Below are positions 36,677-37,310 of a DNA stretch of 37,310 nucleotides, piece after piece. The notes beneath the pieces were generated by a model, which saw nothing but the letters and a program-made list of their open reading frames with translations, was not told the DNA's origin and searched no databases. Both the position numbers and the translations under genes were made by a program. Position 1 is the stretch's first letter. The number at the start of each line of letters is the position of its first letter. Origin of the DNA: Desulfuromusa sp. (GTDB lineage Bacteria; Desulfobacterota; Desulfuromonadia; Desulfuromonadales; Geopsychrobacteraceae); the NCBI GenBank assembly GCA_016744595.1, contig JADGEB010000032.1, forward strand, positions 1 through 37,310, given 5' to 3'.

Positions 36677-37239
36677 AATTAACCTTCTTCCAAAGCTTGA
36701 TTTCAAACCATAAAGTGGAGCCCCCCTGGCAGAGTGGCCTCCCTGTTGTCAGAGGCTACTAAAACCAGGCAAGCGGGTCAAATGTATCTGTAAGTATCGT
36801 ATTTCAAGATGCTGAGCGGAGGGGGTTCAGTCTAACTCAAATGGACAAGTGGTGGATTTTTCACATGTAATTATTTTGGGTGGGAATTTATTGGTAGGTG
36901 ATTAGTCCATAGTACTGATAACAATACGCCGACACCAAATCAGGACATATTGATGGGAGTTAAAATAAAGATGAAAGTCGGTTATTTCCTTTGATTGCCA
37001 ATCCCTTGTCTTCAACCTGCCCCCAGCCATTGTCCCATCCTGAGGAGACCACATCCAGAGTAAAAGCAGTCAATGTGGTAAGATCCGGGATGTGTCAGGG
37101 GCGAAAGATATAAGATCAGCGTAGGGTTCGTGAGGTTCAGTTCCCAATGCGGTGAGACCGGCACAAACATCACCTTTATTGGAGTCAGCATTAAAATGTC
37201 GAATCCAGAACTATGGGAAATCCCGAGACCTGGGAGGGT
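36677..37239. other. Gene-free stretch before the right-end element
   Basis: About 560 bp in which I find no gene on either strand: frames are short and broken. Some stretches look structured, for example the C/G-rich part at about 36718-36790 and the 37090-37230 part. The region could be decayed mobile DNA or the structured RNA of a group II-intron-like element, but I could not identify the necessary domains. Confidence 0.35.
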
Positions 37240-37310
37240 GTAAAAAACTTTGTGTAAATGGTCTCAGTCGGTTACAACCCGTAACCACTGGAGGTACTGA
37301 TGACCATACC
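37240..37310 (+). mobile_element. Possible left end of an IS256-like element with transposase start (partial)
   Basis: The segment beginning near 37240 (GGTGTAAAAAACTTTGTGTAAA) resembles the terminal repeats of IS256/Mutator-type insertion sequences, where TTTGTGTAAA is common. An ATG at 37300 with a strong GGAGGT Shine-Dalgarno at 37290-37295 follows, and the frame (Met-Thr-Ile-) is cut by the window edge. Only the first three codons are visible, so the transposase identity rests on the end-sequence resemblance and spacing. Confidence 0.4.

Overview
The window looks like a chromosomal segment of a Desulfuromonadales-type bacterium (Geobacter/Desulfuromonas/Pelobacter relatives, the former deltaproteobacteria) of moderate to low GC. 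This rests on gene content and protein style: HME-RND copper efflux, c-type cytochrome, type I-beta DAHP synthase, formate-THF ligase, two-ACT GcvR-like protein, Cache/HAMP receptor and a stand-alone OvoA-C-type methyltransferase. I could run no database search, so the taxonomic call is inference.

Layout. (1) 1-6528, minus strand: a copper/silver efflux operon read cusC-cusB-cusA, followed by a Met/His-rich periplasmic protein cut by the window edge. A divergent orphan sensor kinase (6739-7890) faces it across a spacer with overlapping inverted repeats. (2) 8009-11262: divergent glpD and glpK for glycerol use. (3) 11527-15174: a SAM methyltransferase, coaE, a DUF4019-like exported protein, a carboxylesterase-like hydrolase and an IclR regulator with a clear sigma70 promoter and a terminator. 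(4) 15370-17608: an operon of a small c-type cytochrome, trmB and truD, with trmB and truD overlapping by 4 bp. (5) 17732-18886: a fold-type I aminotransferase. (6) 19042-21119: a compact type II restriction-modification pair (Eco47II-like endonuclease, then an HTH-fused cytosine-C5 methyltransferase, overlapping by 4 bp) sitting between housekeeping genes. (7) 21163-27445: DAHP synthase, OvoA-C-like methyltransferase, formate-THF ligase, then tdh and kbl for threonine breakdown to glycine. Palindromic repeats begin exactly at the tdh and kbl stop codons, and a shortened relative of the kbl repeat lies after the DAHP synthase gene. (8) 27678-32164: priA, mltA, a NUDIX hydrolase and a YqiA-like esterase. 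(9) 32273-36676: a Cache-HAMP protein with no output domain, a GcvR-like double-ACT protein, YceI, YaiI, a small TPR protein and shikimate kinase. (10) 36677-37310: about 0.6 kb without a recognisable gene, ending in what looks like the left end of an IS256-like element whose first codons run off the window.

How the parts fit together. The Cus genes form a three-part copper-export machine from inner membrane to outside, probably controlled through the divergent spacer. glpD and glpK channel glycerol to dihydroxyacetone phosphate. tdh, kbl, fhs and the GcvR-like gene all touch threonine, glycine and one-carbon metabolism. The DAHP synthase and shikimate kinase belong to the aromatic pathway. 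The restriction-modification pair, the palindromic repeats and the right-end element are the accessory parts. I saw no CRISPR array, rRNA, tRNA or large undescribed multi-gene system. The most interesting items are the stand-alone OvoA-C-like methyltransferase, the stop-codon-anchored repeats, the orphan copper-linked kinase with its spacer repeats, and the outputless Cache-HAMP protein.
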